Origin: Phycomyces nitens
Lineage: Eukaryota > Mucoromycota > Mucoromycetes > Mucorales > Phycomycetaceae
Assembly: GCA_022702545.1 (NCBI GenBank)
Contig: JAHRBC010000004.1
Coordinates: 3,410,001 to 3,474,000, forward strand
Reading direction: 5' to 3'
Length of the DNA stretch: 64,000 bases
Each line of letters starts with the position of its first letter. The stretch's first letter is position 1. This document shows, one piece after another, positions 13,029-24,603 of this stretch. The notes below the pieces were generated by a model, which worked only from the letters and a program-made list of their open reading frames with translations, was not told the origin of the DNA and ran no database searches. The position numbers and the translations under genes are program-made.

Positions 13029-13579
13029 GAACTTGATGACCCAACAATTGTTGTTGCTTCTCGTCTTTGGAAAAATTCAACCGTACATTCTTCATGTATG
13101 TACCGAAGAATAAAAAACGAGACCAGATGTGACAATCATCATGTGATGTTTACGTGTCCGTACAGAAAGTGAGTATTAGTATTAGTCAAAATACAAAATA
13201 GAGATCACTTGCATTTTTTATATTTTTATCTAGCCGTCACAATATAACTATTCAAAGCTGGTTTGTTGGCACCGTGGAATTTTATTTTGAGCATAAAGAG
13301 GTTGATGGCACACCGCACTTTCTGGCATTTGTTGAAGTGATGAAAGAGCATGGTACAGCAGCCCATGACTCCTCTGTGCCAATCGTAAAACGGCGGTCAC
13401 ACAGCTCAACTAGACAAACAACCCAGCCAAAATATGCTGTTATCAATGTGGATGACATTCAGCATCAAGTTGGGCTCATCCAGTACCCTCCGAGTGGTAA
13501 TCAGTTCTTTATCATTGCACCATATTACGTGTTTAATGACAATCTGCGTGTGACCAGGGGTAATCTTGCCACTTTATAA
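13029..13579 (+). pseudogene. D-element gene remnant, outer copy, 5' lost
   Basis: Begins abruptly inside the second exon at GAACTTGATGACCC, directly after the reversed R terminus of the middle D, and runs through the GTGAGT..CTAG intron to the last exon (stop at 13579). The upstream part of this gene, about 0.73 kb of the D sequence, is absent. From 13580 to 13988 only the L subterminal region follows: AT-rich sequence, ACGGTAG repeats and the CCGTAGTG end. Confidence 0.5.
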
Positions 13580-13991
13580 AAATTTTCTTTTTCTTTTTCT
13601 TTCCTTATAAATATCAATACCAAATAAAATAAAATAAAATGGCTAATAATGTCAAAAACAAAAAAATTGTTTCAAAAAAACGGTAGCATAACTACCGTTT
13701 TGTTCACACAGGCGAAAAATTATTTTTCTCAAAAATGTGCAACATCTTTAACACCAAATAAAATGCTCATTTCAATAAACAAGGTTGTCTAAAAACTTAC
13801 GAGCCCTTTCTATGGTACTACAACTACCTCATTGCCTGATGAAAAGACATTCCATGCAACTTTTATGATTTGGGATCGATGACATTACCTTTCAACCACA
13901 ATCTGCGGAGATAAAGTGCTCTAAAATCATAAAAAATGGTAGTTATGCTACCGTTTTTGGCACAGCTACTGGTCCTTCTGCCGTAGTGTGC

Positions 13992-16739
13992 CTTATTGAT
14001 ATAGTCAACAACATATGCACAGCATGCATAAGGATCAAGGATGAATTGGATGTCCATATTGGATCAGAACATACTGAGTATTTTTGGATTGTAGTTGTTG
14101 ATCATTACTTCCTTTGGCTCTCGTTTGATTACAAGCTTGTTCATTTTGAGGCTATTACAAATTGCCAGTATGTATTCATCCACGGATGTAATGCCTACAG
14201 CTGCCAGGAAATCCGTAAATCTCATTGTTAATGATCCAAGTTGTTCATAATGCTCTTCAAGGTATGCCTTAACACGAGTGATGTCTTGTTTATATTTCTT
14301 TTGTGCATCCTCTGATGGGGTTTCTTCTGCGCTAAACGGACAAAGTATATGAGTTCTGTCCATGGGATAAAATGGTATGTTGAATCGACAAACTGTAGCA
14401 TTATTGCATTTTCTTTGGCAAGCGGACCTATGCACATGAAATTGCCTTTTCAACAGTTCTTTCCAGGTATCTTCACTACAGCAATCAGTTTTTCTATTAT
14501 GGGGCGTCCCATCCCATTCCCTTTTGCATGTTATTACACTATCAACAAAGCCACAGGTAGCATTTTGTTGTTCTTCAAAAGTAGTCTGGTCTATGGAGAT
14601 GTTGCCTTCATACTTGGGAGCACCTTCAAGCCAAACAAGCATATGAACATGAGGTGAACCTCTATGCTGGAATTCGATTCTGAAGAAGTATTCCTTTATA
14701 GGGTAATTTCCAAAAGGTCCATGGGGTGCTTTCCATGTCTTCTTCAACTGCCTGAATCGATAATCAAAATATCTTGCACAAGTTATAGGATCTTTTTGTA
14801 TAAGAGTTGCCTTCTCTGCATATGACAATTGCTCGGCTTGATCTTCTGTAATTGTTACCCCATCTGTTACAAATTTAAGAATGCAGAGTAGTTCTGGCCA
14901 ACTTGCTTCAGCTGCAGACAGAGTAACAAAAATTGTAGAGATACCAAATTGCCGAACTATTGCCAAAAGATTCTTTTTCTCATTTTTCCAGTATTCTGCA
15001 GTGGAACAAATGCCACTGAATGTCTTGTAGGCTTGATCTTTGCTGATTAATCCTTTGATGCTACTGTCACTTAAAAAGTCTGATGCAATATAAGGAGTGT
15101 TGTTATTGTTGGTATTTCTTTTCTTGCGGAGGACAGTGTTCAAGTTGCTGTACATTCTGATCAATTGATTTTTATGATCCATATACAATATGTACTCTAC
15201 TGTTTGGGCAGCTCTATGATCAAATCTTCTTGCAATAGACTTAGTCAAGGATGAATAAGATATAAGATCAGGCATTGATAATCGCTGTCCATAGAATATT
15301 TTTGGAAAGGATAGAAAGTTGCTATCTTTATCAGTTAGAACAGACAACGGAATTCTTCCATCTCCAGGCGAAAGTCTAATTGCTTCATGATCAGAGACAA
15401 TCACAGTTTCTTGATCACCAGGGTTCAACGCTTCATCCACTGTTTCTTTGATACTCCCGTCTATTTCTTCAACAATCTCATCCTCTGCAATCTCAGTAAC
15501 ATTTCTTGCAGCTCTATCTACCCAGTCGTCACTCAAAGAAATGTTGTACTCTTGGTAAAGTGGTGTAGATTGCAAGAAAACGGCTGCTCTCCAGACTTTG
15601 GTTGGGCTAATGTTGCCTCTAATATAATCCTTAATATAACACATTCTATGGGCCAAGCTCAAATGAATTGTATTGGTGTCATTGAGATTTCGAGGAAGTG
15701 ACAAAACTGTTGTATCTACATTAACCAGAACATTCACTATGCCACCTTTGCTTCTGTATTAGCCAGTTAATCCTTTGTGTGTCCAAATTGATTGAAAAAC
15801 ATGACGAGGGGAAACGAGTCTTTCTTCCAATCTTGTTAGATCATCTATGCAATCAACATGACCAGGAAAATGGAGGCCACCTGATAGGGCAATAGTAGGC
15901 ATGGTTTTCTTCTTTAAGGACAGTTTACATGTGGAGCATAATGGAATCTGATCAGCTGTTAAGCTATTCAGAAAAGCAGTTGTAATATGTTGATTATTGA
16001 TTGCCCAGAAAGCTTTTCTAACAGTATCATCATCACAGTCCCAAGTTTCTTTCAGTGTGTTTCTTTCAATTACAGATATATCTTTTCTGAAGAAAAGACC
16101 CCCGCAACAGCCGCATACAGCAGTAGGCCCTTCTCTAAGCATATTTTCATATTTGCTTACAATTTTGGCCCAGTCATCTGCTTCCACTTCTTCGTCTAGT
16201 CTATGTCTTCTTGTAACTCTCTCGCTGTCTTCAATTGGTCGATTCTGTCGATTACATCTATATTGGTGCATATACTCTGCACGAGATCTCTGGACTTCTA
16301 CTTCTGTTTCCACCCCTTCTACTTCAGTAGACTGTTGGCGGCTACGTCAATATTCTTGCATGTATTCTGCCCTAGTATTAAGATTATTGTCGACTTCTAT
16401 ATCTGTAGCTTGACGAAGATTATGTCGATACTGTCACATATATTCTGCTCAAGAATCACGATTATTGTCGACTTCTATATCTGTAGCTTGACAAAGATTA
16501 TGTCGATACTGTCGCATATATTCTGCTTGAGAATCATGATTGTTGTCGACTTCTGTTTCTGTTGCTTGACAACAATTACGTTGATACTGTTGCATGTACT
16601 CAGTCCAAGAGATGGGATTCCTTTCTTCTGTTACTGTTAATTCTGCCCGCATTGCTTGCCGACGATTACGTTGGTATTCTCTCATGTACCGCCACTGTCT
16701 TTCAGTTCTTTCTTCAGGAGTGAGAATAGCTCTAGGCAT
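13992..16739 (-). pseudogene. Helitron Rep (HUH endonuclease) N-terminal half
   Basis: Minus-strand reading frame starting MPRAILTPEERTERQWRYM at 16739. The first 140 or so codons are tandem repeats of an EYMRQYRxN unit. Next comes a cysteine-bearing segment (CGCCGGLFF and CSTCKLSL). Then comes the Helitron-like N region with the HUH motif in GSPHVHML (about 14640-14660), and the two tyrosines in AYVVDYINK just before the D insertion. In Helitrons this domain nicks and joins single-stranded DNA for rolling-circle transposition. In-frame stops occur at 16449, 16435, 16347 and 15757, with the frame unchanged after each, so the gene is dead as shown. The reading frame resumes at 1102. Confidence 0.88.
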
Positions 16740-17004
16740 ATTTTTAATTTATAATGGTTTATCTTATAATAATGAATATAAATAGAAATAAAAGTTAAGA
16801 TTAAGCAAAATAGGGTGAGTAGAACATGAAAAACAATTTAAAACTGTGAGTTGCCAGTCCAACAGTCACAATCCCAAACGTGATTTGTATCATTATCACA
16901 ATCAACATATCATATTCTCATACCACTCTTATATTCCCCAAGACACAACAATAGGAAATATTCTCCTCAGTAATATTCTTTAACTTTTATATAGCAATTA
17001 ATAA
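16740..17004. other. Gene-less spacer between Helitron and piggyBac element
   Basis: AT-rich, 265 bp. It probably contains the Helitron 5' leader and end, but I could not place the terminus. No gene or repeat seen. Confidence 0.4.
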
Positions 17005-17524
17005 TTAACAAGTAGAGATTACCCAAATCGGCCCAAATGGGCCAATTTGCTTTAATGTTTTTCTCTCAAAAAAATATATGTATTAAATATTTTTTTTGGT
17101 GCGTTTGAACAAGAAAACCTTCTTTTTATTTGTGGTTTTTGTATTTTTCTTAAAAATCAAAAAGTGGGGCATCAGTCCATTATTTAGTAAATGTGGTTTT
17201 GTAAAAAATTTGGCGGCCCCTTTGGGCCGTCTCTTTGATCAACTATTCTACATATAAGAATTTCAATTATTTTTATTTACAATAGTATATTTATATGCTT
17301 TAGGTTACAAAGAATTATTAAGGTGGGTTTGGGTAACCCAGGTTGTACGTAAATGATCGTTGTAGCATGTTTTACACATTGGTGTAGTTGGGTCGCAGCT
17401 ACAAGATTTCTCTACTCTTGTACGACGAGCACCCAAAATTTGGCAGTTTTTACAACCCAACCTCATTCTTTTTTTGCCATTCATTCCTCTCATTGACACA
17501 TAAAGATGGCTGGTATCCGACCTG

Positions 17525-20500
17525 CACTACGGCGGAAGGATCGGTAGCTGTGCCGAAAACGGTAGCATAACTACCGTTTTTTATGATTTTTGAGCACTTT
17601 ATCTCCGCAGATTGTGGTTGAAAGGTAATGTCATCGATGCCGATTCGTAAAAGTCGCATGGAATGTCTTTTCATCAGGTAATGAGGTAGTTGTAGTACCA
17701 TAGAAAGGGCTCGTAAGTTTTTAGGCAACGTTATTTATTGAAATGAGCATTTTATTTGGTGTTAACGATGTTGCGCATTTTTGAGAAAAATAATTTTTCG
17801 CCTGTGTGAACAAAACGGTAGTTATGCTACCGTTTTTTTGAAACAATTTTTTTGTTTTTGACATTATTAGCCATTTTATTTTATTTTATTTGGTATTGAT
17901 ATTTATAAAGAAAGAAAAAGAAAAAGAAAATTTTTATAAAGTGGCAAGATTACCCCTGGTCACATGCAGATTGTCATTAAACACATAATATGATGCAATG
18001 ATAAAGAACTGATTACTACTCGGAGGGTACTGGATGAGCCCAACTTGATGCTGAATGTCATCCACATTAACAGCATATTTTGGCTGGGTTGTTTGTCCAG
18101 TTGAGCTGTGTGACCGCCGTATTACGATTGGCACAGATGAGTCATGGGCTGCTGTACCATGCTCTTTCATCACTTCAACGAATGCCAGAAAGTGCGGTGT
18201 GCCATCAACCTCTTTATGCTCAAAATAAAATTCCACGGTGCCAACAAACCAGCTTTGAATAGTTATATTGCGACGGCTAGATAAAAATATAAAAAATGCG
18301 AGTGATCTCTATTTTGTATTTTGACTAATACCAATACTCACTTTCTGTATGGACAGGTGAACATCACATGATGATTGCCACGTCTGGTCTCGTTTTTTAT
18401 TCTTCGGTACATACATGAAGAATGTACGGTTGAATTTTTCCAAAGACGAGAAGCAACAACAATCGTCGGGTCATCAAGTTCAATACTGTCCATACCACTG
18501 TTTCGCACATAGTACTTTGCCAAAGTATTCTTGACAACAGGGCTGCTGACACCTTCCAAGTCATCATCATTCAAACTGGCATGTCAGTTGAATGGCTCCC
18601 ATAGCTGGGCAGCACTTACACCATCTGGAAGATCTAAGAAACTTGCTTCATTATATGTGGACGGCTGACTTGTACTAGGATAATTCTGAGAGCTGTTTGC
18701 TGAACTGACAAAGCTATTAACAGCAAAGTGCTCAACAAGCAAACTGGCATTTCTACCGCCCTTCAAGTTTGACGTGATAAGCTTGGAGTATACTCTAATT
18801 ACTTTTTCCATGGGTAGGTAAGAGATTATTTGACTAATAATAGCAACAGCAGCAAAGACACTTCTTGGTCAATGATGACAAAATCAACGTACCTGTCATC
18901 AATGATTGTGGCCAGTGAGGCACGGCTAGGACAATAGCACTCCACATTTACAAGTGCAAAAGAATGTGGTGTGCCAAGAATCTTCTTCAAGACACCTTTA
19001 AGAGTGCAAACCAGACTTGTAAGAGAAAAATAGCAGAGAACAGCCAGGCAAGTTTATTAATTAACAAACATTTGAATATACATTATAATTAATACAATAT
19101 TTTTATTATGTTATAGCAGGAAAGAGCAAGCAGTTCTTTTCTTTCGGAAGATGAGGTATTTCAAACGGATGACGAGGCTGAATCCCCAATCATGACAGAT
19201 GTACTATAAGTTAGAGCTTTTTTGTTGCTCATCTATTCTCAATTTAATATTAATATAATATTTCTACTGTTTGATATAGGTTTACACCACTAGGAATGAG
19301 CAATGAGCCTTCATCTAAGAGAAACAGACTAAGTCTTTAATATTCTTTAGGCTGCTCTTATTGGTTCTCTCATATTTTTAGTATATGTTTTAGCGCACTT
19401 TTTCTTTTCCTCTTTTCCTTTAGCTGTTTTATCTTTGCTTTGGTCCTCTCCTTTGAAATAAAATCGAATAACTCTCCATCACGTAAGATTGCCACCTTAA
19501 TAAATGCCCGATTGGCATCTTGTATACCACATCTTCAGCTCTGTTGTTTTTAATCTAGGAATGAAACACACATCTCGCCCTTTTTCAAGCACCAAAAAAA
19601 ATGAAATTTTTTTATAGCTGTATTACGCCGAGGTTAGTTTATATTTCTTTTCTTTTCTTTGCTCTACTTTTTTGAAATAAAACTAAATGACCCTCCCTTA
19701 TGTAAGGTTGTCAATTACATAAACATCCGATTGGAATCTTGTATACCACATCTTCAGCTCTGCTATCTTTAATCAAGGAATGAAACACTCATCTCATAAT
19801 TTTTCAGACACTAAAAAAAGGTGAAAATTTTTTACAGCTATATTACACTAAAGTTTGTCGTTCCCCACCTCCCCACCTGGGAATCTCTGTAGAATATGCA
19901 TATTGTTTTCTTAATGATGTACTCATTCTGCCAACTACCATTATATTCGAATTAGTTTTAAATCTTATGAGCTGACTTTACAGCAATATATTTTCTATGG
20001 TAAGAATATTATAATATGTTTACACTCTTTAATTAATCATATTGCGCATTCTCTATTCTCCTTCTACTGCATCTAGTATTTACATCTGTACGTTTCATAT
20101 AGTGGCATTAATTCAAGAGATGCTTGGTATACCGATTAACAAGCACAATATATACTGGTATGCTATCCAAAACAATATGCTTGGTTTATTTGATCGCTTC
20201 ATTCTCTGACCACAATATCTTTATAGCAATTGATGAAGACCAAAGGCCTTCCAAGTCATGACAGTGATTCACAACAAGATGCTCGGCACGCTGATTAACA
20301 AGCACAATATATACTGGTATGCTACCCAAAACAATATATTCGGTTTATTTGATTGCTTCATTCTCTGACCACAATATTTTTATAGCAATCGATGAAGACC
20401 AAAGGCCATCCAAGTCATAACAACATGTTGTTGGCATCATGTATAGATTGAGTAAAAGGTTTGTACCATATACGTTTTATAATATTAAATAGTATTTGCT

Positions 20501-20860
20501 TTTGGTATGTTTCTATATTATTATTATATATATTTTAATATTATTTGAAATAAATCGAAATTATAATAAAAAATAAACCATTATTTCAAATAAATGGCAG
20601 TAAAAAAAGAATGGGTGCTAGTATATAAAGTAATATAAAAGAGAGGCTATAGTATATAAAGAAACGATTTTGGTTGGATAAAAAAACGGTAGCTGTGCCT
20701 ATTCCTGCCTCATAACTACCCTTTTTTTTCGCACTAAAAAAACGGTAACAGCTACCGAAATCGCCTTATACAGAGTCTTTACTACCGTTTTTTTTGGTGG
20801 GAAAAAACGGTAGTAATGCTACCAAAACAGTAGTTAGCTACCGTTTTTTCCGCCGTAGTG
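17525..20860 (-). mobile_element. D element, complete (3336 bp), inside piggyBac gene
   Basis: L terminus CACTACGGCGGAAGG at 17525 and reversed R terminus ending CCGTAGTG at 20860, with a perfect CTG duplication (17522-17524, 20861-20863). It is the cleanest single D copy in the window and the best reference for the family. Its gene remnant is on the minus strand. The R half from 19330 to 20860 holds no gene that I can see. Insertion interrupts the transposase between its catalytic domain and its zinc tail. Confidence 0.92.
17934..19015 (-). pseudogene. D-element gene remnant, 17525 copy
   Basis: Exons: about 19015 to 18893, 18833 to 18342 (in-frame TGA at 18584-18586), and 18276 to 17934. 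Introns are GTACGT..TTATTAG and GTGAGT..CTAG. The joined frame reads IIDDSQIISYLPMEKVIRVY at the first junction and CPYRNRRNITIQ at the second. No catalytic core is present, so this element could not move itself with it. Whether the shortened product is made, with or without TGA readthrough, cannot be judged. I do not recognise a named domain. Confidence 0.5.
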
Positions 20861-22993
20861 CTGAGCACTCTTTGATCATCCAAGTTAGGTTCTGTGCCAT
20901 GAACCAACTCTTTGCAGTGCTTCAACAAAGTCCAAGCCAAAGCATCCTTGAAGGTGCTATGGCTTGTGCTCTCACCATTGCCAAATACACGAAACGAGCT
21001 GAACGCATTTGCTTCACAAATTCCCAGAAAGAACCCAAGGAAGCGCATTTCCCACCTTTCAGTAGAGATGATATCGTGGTAAGATATCATATTGTCTCTT
21101 AAATTATTGGCTGCATCTACAGCACCTATAATAATAAACTCATTAATATGGCAGTATATATTTTTTGGAATCAATCTTTTACTCACTTTTATGAGTCTCA
21201 TACTCATCTACTACTTCTGGTCGCTTGATGGCAACAAGACTGCCCCCAGAACCCAGAAAAGTTCTTTCGCTGGTAAGTCTTGTGGTGCTGCACAAAGATA
21301 CAAAAGCTTTCACTTTTTGATCTTGATAGGCACACACAAAGAGCTTACCGCTACTCGAGACTTTTCTCATAGTATAGTGGCTACCACACTCTTCACCAAC
21401 CGTCTCTACAATATCCGTGGTGGGCATTCCGTGGGGCCAGTAGCGACGTTTGGTCACCTGCATGATGGAGTAGAGGCCAAGATCGCTCAGCATCATAGTC
21501 ATTGCTGGTGATCTGAACCAGGAGTCAGCAATCATGGTGCGACCACTTCCGAACCAAGGCTTCACCAAACGCTTCATTGTGGCAGTCAATTTTTTCATGC
21601 CTGGTTCATCGTCAAACTCCTTCACCTTTGGGTCACTGACCGTATCCATGCGCAGAATGCAGTAGGTGTGGTGGTCAGCCAACGTCTTGAATTCTTGACC
21701 GATTGGGTGTGGCTTGCGAGGAACATTCTTCAAGTTTGGCATGCCTGCACCCAACTACTGGTTCATTGATTTGTCAACAACCAAATACTTGCCTGGTGTT
21801 ACACAAGTAGCCATATGATCATTAAAGGCTTCAATTGCAGACTGGATTTGATACAAAGGATCAACTTTTTGCTTCTCCACAGAGTAAACCTTGAACACAT
21901 GCATTCGCATAATATCATTGAATCGTTTGTATGACATGTACTGAGAAAAGTCAATATTCATCATGAAATGGCTTGACCCTTGTTTCCAGTATGCTTTATG
22001 GTCAGAGTGCTTGAGTACTGTCATCACAGTCAAGAGCACAATCCACATCAAGTACTCATTGAATGTGAGATCTGACCACAGGTTGTTGGTCAAATCCCTG
22101 GCATTGGTGTTGATGTTGGCGATTATCTGATGAAAGTAGTTCAATGGTAAGAAAAACAGAAAATAATCCAAAGGCGAGGCAGATCCTGGGTTAGCCAAGC
22201 TCAGTCTTGCATTCTGTTGTTGATAGCTATCATCACAGAGTCTGCTATCAATAGCCACTTCTCCAGGGGTCCATCCTTCCGAAAGATCTTTGCCATCCTC
22301 ATCTTCCATCTCTTCCTCTTCTTGGATTTCATCCTCTGAATCCTCCTCTGTTGCTACAAGAGCAGCAGAATCCTCTGAAGGTCCATCTCTGGTAGGAGAG
22401 CTGGTTTCAATTGGACCCAGGTATTTCAAGCAACCTTGCTTGAGTGTCAAAGTGATACCAGGTACTTCATCTAGTACGATATCATAAAGTACTGCACCAT
22501 TGACTGATGAACAGGCAATTGTCTTTCCTTTGAAGCTTAGAAGTGGGGTATTCCAGTTATACTTGTTGCACAAAAGGTCTTTGACTTCCTGGTTATTGAT
22601 AAAGCGCTTATGAACTGACACAAGTACATTAACAGCGAGATTGGAGTTGGCAAGAGGCATATTTTTTGGTGTTTTAGAAGTGAAAGGTGTTTATTTCAAA
22701 AGAAATTTTCAACTGATCCTAACTAATGAAAATAATTTGAAATAAACGTAACATATTACCCCTTATTCTGAAGAGTGTAACCAAAACAAAGAGATAAAAA
22801 AAAAACATTGTCAACCCCTTCAAAAAATCATATTAATTATCGGCCCCTTTGGGCCGGCGTAATTTCAACTTGTTAACAAATAGTACAACTACAAAGCAAA
22901 TATCAATGAATAAAGACTATCTTTTTCTTACTATTGGAATCTCCACTGTGCCATGTTTGGGAAAGAACAAAATTGAATCATGTGACAAATCCT

Positions 22994-23093
22994 TTACACT
23001 TTTAAGCAGTAAAATTGTTACATTTTTAAGCAGGGAAAATTGTTACACTTTTAAGCAGTGAAAATTGTTACACTTTTAAGCAGTGAAAAATTG
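22994..23093. repeat. Minisatellite, about 25 bp x 4
   Basis: Four near-identical units of TTACACTTTTAAGCAGTGAAAATTG (24-26 bp each), just outside the right TTAA of the piggyBac-like element. The surrounding 22877-23130 holds no gene that I can support. Confidence 0.8.
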
Positions 23094-23143
23094 TTACAGA
23101 TTTTGCCTTTTACTTAGACTTTCTAACTCCGTAAACTCCATAT

Positions 23144-23802
23144 AGAACGCCAAAAACGATAGCTACTACCAAATTCGCCTTACACAGGGTCATATCTACT
23201 GTTTTGGTAACATTGCTACTGTTTTTTTGGTGGGGAAAAACGGTAGTTATGTTACCAAAACGGTAGTTATCTGCCGATTTTCGCCACTATAAAAACGGTA
23301 GCTACTACCAAATTCGCCTTACACAGGGTCATATCTACTATTTTTCCCCACCAAAAAATTGGCAGTTATGTTACCAAAACGGTAGATAACTGCTGATTTC
23401 TTAGCCGTAGTGGGGGTAACCTTGCCACCTTATAAAAATTTTCTTTTTCTTTTTTCTTTCCTTATAAATATCAATACCAAATAAAATGGCTAATAATGTC
23501 AAAAACAAAAAAATTGTTTCAAAAAAACGGTAGTTATGCTACTGTTTTGTTCACACAGGTGAAAAATTATTTTTCTCAAGAATGTGCAACATCTTTAACA
23601 CCAAATAAAATGCTCATTTCAATAAACAACGTTGCCTAAAAACTTACAAGTCCTTTCTATGGTACTACAACTACCTCATTGCCTGATAAAAAGACATTCC
23701 ATGCGACTTTTATGATTCGGGATCAATGTCATTACCTTTCAACCACAATCTGCGGAGATAAAGTGCTCTAAAATCATAAAAAACAGTAGTTATGCTACTG
23801 TT
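23144..23802 (+). mobile_element. Fragments of two D elements
   Basis: 23144-23412 is a reversed R end, finishing in CCGTAGTG, whose subterminal region is itself duplicated (two blocks of about 115 bp containing CTACTACCAAATTCGCC). 23413-23802 is the last part of a plus-oriented D, from GGGTAACCTTGCCACC (end of the gene remnant) to the L subterminal ACAGTAG repeats, where it is cut off. This repeats the arrangement at 13028/13029, an R end abutting a truncated D gene half. Confidence 0.65.
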
Positions 23803-24068
23803 CACTACAAAAACTGGTCGATTTTACTAACCTGAAATATGGGGTATATGTACATGAAATTTTATATTCTATATACATTATGAGGAGATTTCATCTGAAT
23901 CCATATTCCAATGCCCCATAAGGCGTTGATTAACATCCTCTGATTATATGGGTTGACAGAATCCCAACATTAGACAATTGCTAGTCAGCAAGCTGTGTAG
24001 AAACTAAATATACATTATAGCTATGCCTGATTCTCAATAAATACCTATTTATGGATGGTCTGTTATAA
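23803..24068. other. Orphan CACTA-like end and spacer
   Basis: Starts CACTACAAAAACTGG immediately after a truncated D sequence, so it looks like the left terminus of another insertion related to element C (CACTGCAAAAACTG). No matching right end was found in the window. No gene seen. Confidence 0.4.
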
Positions 24069-24603
24069 CACTGGGAAAACAATTTGATATATACTGGTGT
24101 ACAGGTGAGTGTAAAAGTAGACATAGTTAATGTATACACTAGAGTTTATGTAAACAAATGTCTAGTACACAAGGTACCTTTGACTCCTGGACATTTTCGC
24201 GCTAAACACTAGTGCTTTTTCCACTAGGGGTGATGCTAGTAAGGGGAATTGGTATTCTTAATATGTCAACTTGAAGTGAATACCAGAATGGCCTGTGTAA
24301 AGCTTAATTTTATGTGTAATACTTTAATAAGGCTATTAAAACATAATGATGAGGCTCACTATGATTCGTCGTTAACAATTGTAAAAGTATAGTCTAGGTA
24401 CCTAGACTACACCACACACTAGTGTTTCTTTGATTTTGGTATCGTTTTTTATTACTCTTAGCCAGTGATATACTCTCAATTATTTTATATCCCATACTTA
24501 TTAGGTTTTTTATGGTTTATATTTGTGTTTATTGGAAAGAATAGAATGGTTCTATACACAAGCTCTAATACTATTACTGTCTATCCTTGCCGCTTCTACC
24601 TGC

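Larger units (their letters stand above)
1103..13988 (+). mobile_element. Nest of CACTA-like D elements inserted in Helitron
   Basis: The block starts CACTACGGCGG and ends CCGTAGTG, flanked by a 3-bp duplication TGC at 1100-1102 and 13989-13991. A CACTA terminus with a 3-bp duplication is typical of the CACTA/EnSpm superfamily. Termini come in two kinds: R (followed by AAAAAACGGTAGC) and L (followed by AGGACCGGTAGC). R starts lie at 1103, 4716 and 8324; L starts at 2594 and 6205; reversed ends at 11653 (L), 13028 (R) and 13988 (L). The simplest reading is an outer plus-oriented D (1103-2593 and 13029-13988) holding a minus-oriented D, which holds a plus-oriented D, with one later tandem duplication. 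Confidence 0.85.
17305..22660 (-). pseudogene. piggyBac-type transposase, broken by nonsense codon and D insertion
   Basis: Starts MPLANSNLAVNVLVSVHKRF at 22660. An acidic stretch (EEDSEDEIQEEEEMEDEDG) precedes the DDE domain. The three catalytic aspartates are visible in VVDKSMNQ, IADSWFRS and AVDAANNL, matching the piggyBac order. A TAG at 21755-21757 replaces an expected tryptophan. A 61-nt intron (21186 to 21126, GTGAGT..TATAG) joins YETHK to the AVDAANN block. The gene is then cut at 20861 by D; removing D and one CTG restores VLRSDTSHLYVS and the cysteine-rich tail (CKNCQ, CSCDPTTPMCKTC) to a stop at 17305. That tail is the zinc-binding domain usual at piggyBac C termini. Confidence 0.88.
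17005..22876 (-). mobile_element. piggyBac-like element with TTAA target sites
   Basis: The left end reads TTAA then CAAGTAGAGATTACCC at 17005, and the right end, read in reverse, is TTAA then CAAGTTGAAATTACGCC from 22876. Both ends continue with CGGCCCAAA and a GC-rich stretch, an imperfect inverted repeat of about 35 bp. TTAA on both sides is the piggyBac signature. Without the D insertion the element is about 2.5 kb, a normal size. Another GGCCCCTTTGGGCCG palindrome lies inside near 17213, outside the coding part. Confidence 0.85.

Noticed and set aside
13274..13579. Separate small gene with its own start at VEFYFEHKEV
   Set aside because: The frame opens at an acceptor site and continues an upstream exon; GTG is not a likely start in a fungus.
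16203..16640. Plus-strand reading frame rich in SLTKIMSILSHI repeats
   Set aside because: It is the reverse strand of the tandem EYMRQYR repeats of the Helitron protein.
1103..20860. CRISPR array from repeated ACGGTAG motifs
   Set aside because: Motifs are 7 bp, irregularly spaced, in both orientations and tied to element ends in eukaryotic DNA; no unique spacers of constant length.
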